A stretch of DNA of 7,128 nt from Succinivibrionaceae bacterium (lineage in GTDB: Bacteria; Pseudomonadota; Gammaproteobacteria; Enterobacterales; Succinivibrionaceae): contig DMTG01000208.1 in assembly GCA_003477345.1 (NCBI GenBank), forward strand, positions 1 through 7,128, in the 5' to 3' direction. The notes under the pieces were generated by a model. That model ran no database searches. It was not told where the DNA came from and was given only the letters and a program-made list of their open reading frames with translations. Position 1 is the first letter of the stretch. Each line of letters begins with the position of its first letter. Positions 5,466 to 7,128 of this stretch are shown here, piece after piece. The position numbers were made by a program, and so were the translations under genes.

Positions 5466-7128
5466 GTGAAAAATAAACTTTCTATCTGCACATTCTTAAT
5501 TGTATTTTTCCTGTCTTTTAATTTAACCTACGCAGCTGAAACTAAAATTTCTGAGGTCGAAACGGATATTGGACTGGTATCCCCGATAAATTCCGCAGAT
5601 CTGAAAACTGCCTTTGAATTTCTGACCAATGACAGCGCCATGGCCAGCGAAGACAAGCAGAACGCGCTTGATATTCTCGATCAGGCCAAGGTGCTGCTTG
5701 AAGAGTACAAAGCCATAACCGAAGAAAGGGACGATTTTCTCAAGCAGAAAAAAGCCGCTGAAAAAAAGCTGAAATCGCTCCCTCACGAATTAGCTCAGGC
5801 AGAAAAAAACTACAAGGCAGCTCCCCCTGAGATTAGTGATTCTCTAAGCGACAGCGATCTGCAGAAACTGTTCTCTGACGTATCGGCCAAAGTCGACGAA
5901 TATCAGCTCGAGCTTGCAAATGCCAGCTCCAACTATTCAGCGCTGCAGACCCTGCCTGAAAGAGTTCAGTATGAAATCGCCGCCAACAATGAAAAAATCA
6001 AGAACTCCTATTTAATAATCAACGCTGACAATGATACAAGAAGCATAAAATCCCGCACTGAAGCTCTGCGCATTACTAATCTTAAAGAAAAAAACTCCTT
6101 ACTCAAAAATAGATTAGAGTCCAATCCTCAGCTTCTGGATTACTCAAATTACAAGGAAAAAATCTCTGCCCTGAAGAACAGCTACTATTCTCACTATCTC
6201 AACCGCATCAAAGATGCTCAGAATCTCAGAGTTTCAGCTGAAAGCGTCAAGGATGAAAAAAGAATCAAAGAGATTTCAGAGAAAAGTCCTGCCTTAAAAA
6301 AAGAAATTGAATCCAACGAATTCATATACAAAGTTACCAGTGATCATCAGCAGAAATATCTGACTCTTGTGCAGGATGCGCAGGACATTTCCAATGCGCT
6401 GGCTAAAATCAGAATAATTGATAAGAACTTAGAAAATCAGCTGCAGGGACTGGATAAAAGTCTGGTGCTCTCTCGCCTTTTAAACCGCGAGCAGACAGAA
6501 ATTCCAACCAAAATGCTTGATTACAATATTGAAGAGCTGATACCGAACCTGAATATCTGGATATACGATCTGCGTGAATTCAAAGACAAACTGTTCGATA
6601 TCGATAAGTACATAGAAGAAAGCATTCTTAAAAACCCTGAGCTTGCCAGCTACAGAGAGGAGCTTGAAGAAGTGCTTATCGCCAGGAACGATCTGGTAAA
6701 CGAGCTTTATAAAATCCTTACAGGAGAGCTGGGCATAGCCATATCCTTAAAAGAAGACTATGCCTCCCTCAATGATCTCAGAGCCAAGCTGTCCTCTAAG
6801 ATCACCGAAAACCTGTTCTGGGTAAAATCCAATCAGCCAGTCAGTCTTGAGTTCGTACAGAACATAATTCCAGGTCTGAGTTACGGCTGGGGCAATCTCA
6901 CAGCAAGATTAAGAACCGCCTCCTACTGGGAGAATACGACCAGCACAATTTTCAATCTGGTAATTCCTGCGGTTCTGCTCGCTCTGGTGGTGCTGTTTTT
7001 CAAAAAGAAGCTCGTAACTATCGATAACAGTCTTGCTGCCCGTCTGGACAAGAAAAACGACAACATCTACATTACCCCTGCGGCAATTTTAGTAAAGCTC
7101 GTATACATAATTCCAGGAGTGGTCTGGA
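5466..7128 (+). CDS. MscK/MscM-type large mechanosensitive channel, N-terminal part
   Basis: Large MscS-superfamily channel of the inner membrane that opens on membrane tension to release solutes in hypo-osmotic shock. 554 codons are visible and the frame is open to the window end; family members are about 1,100 residues. A signal peptide covers residues 1-23 (core CTFLIVFFLSF, cleavage near TYA|A). A long, highly charged coiled-coil periplasmic domain, about 25-485, resembles the MscS_porin region. Near its end, ENLFWVKSNQPVSLE recalls the LLxEIxWVPDNPPMS segment of MscM/MscK. The first inner-membrane helix is at about 494-512 (LVIPAVLLALVVLFF), followed by basic residues, and a second begins at the edge. 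The pore-forming MscS domain lies beyond the window. GTG at 5466 is chosen because it gives a normal signal peptide; a TTG at 5436 is in frame and possible. Neither has a good Shine-Dalgarno. MscK and MscM cannot be told apart from this part, so no symbol is given. Confidence 0.82.
   Translation, partial: MKNKLSICTFLIVFFLSFNLTYAAETKISEVETDIGLVSPINSADLKTAFEFLTNDSAMASEDKQNALDILDQAKVLLEEYKAITEERDDFLKQKKAAEKKLKSLPHELAQAEKNYKAAPPEISDSLSDSDLQKLFSDVSAKVDEYQLELANASSNYSALQTLPERVQYEIAANNEKIKNSYLIINADNDTRSIKSRTEALRITNLKEKNSLLKNRLESNPQLLDYSNYKEKISALKNSYYSHYLNRIKDAQNLRVSAESVKDEKRIKEISEKSPALKKEIESNEFIYKVTSDHQQKYLTLVQDAQDISNALAKIRIIDKNLENQLQGLDKSLVLSRLLNREQTEIPTKMLDYNIEELIPNLNIWIYDLREFKDKLFDIDKYIEESILKNPELASYREELEEVLIARNDLVNELYKILTGELGIAISLKEDYASLNDLRAKLSSKITENLFWVKSNQPVSLEFVQNIIPGLSYGWGNLTARLRTASYWENTTSTIFNLVIPAVLLALVVLFFKKKLVTIDNSLAARLDKKNDNIYITPAAILVKLVYIIPGVVW

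Noticed and set aside
5523..5786. 87-codon minus-strand frame antisense to the channel gene
   Set aside because: It is antisense to the signal peptide and coiled-coil coding region, with no ribosome site or recognised family. The Phe-rich text comes from Lys/Glu codons read backwards.

Overview
The window is a chromosomal housekeeping region, most likely from a gammaproteobacterium. The evidence is the minus-strand gene order rpoE-rseA-rseB-lepA-lepB, which is the Escherichia coli order without rseC, and clear residue-level resemblance of LepA, RpoE and LepB to their enteric homologues. Base composition is moderate to AT-rich between genes. A gut Succinivibrionaceae or other Aeromonadales-like genome would fit, but that placement is only a guess. 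No mobile element, CRISPR array, tRNA or rRNA was recognised.

Layout, read in the direction of minus-strand transcription. At 5174-2954 lies the sigma-E envelope-stress operon: rpoE (sigma factor), rseA (inner-membrane anti-sigma factor) and rseB (periplasmic guard of RseA). It is preceded by a good sigma-E promoter (TGAACTT, 16-nt gap to TCAAA) and, further upstream, an extended -10 sigma-70-type promoter. This suggests a basal promoter plus autoregulation. At 2953-2711 is a 243-bp gap where rseC sits in E. coli. It holds a 16-bp perfect palindrome abutting a candidate promoter, and a possible six-residue leader peptide ending Pro-Pro-stop. At 2710-896 is lepA (elongation factor 4) and at 839-1 is lepB (type I signal peptidase, C-terminus cut by the window edge), 56 bp apart and probably cotranscribed.

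On the plus strand, divergent from rpoE across a 291-bp intergenic region, a large MscK/MscM-type mechanosensitive channel gene begins at 5466 and runs off the window end. A 9-bp inverted repeat lies just before its start.

The sequence-level surprise is an intrinsic-terminator-shaped element on the coding strand inside the first codons of rseB. A two-part hairpin is followed directly by a long T tract that also encodes the Phe-rich core of the RseB signal peptide. If active, it would make rseB expression lower than, and conditional relative to, rpoE-rseA. Together the genes form a coherent envelope set: stress sensing (RpoE/RseA/RseB), secretory-protein processing (LepB), translation fidelity (LepA) and osmotic protection (the channel).
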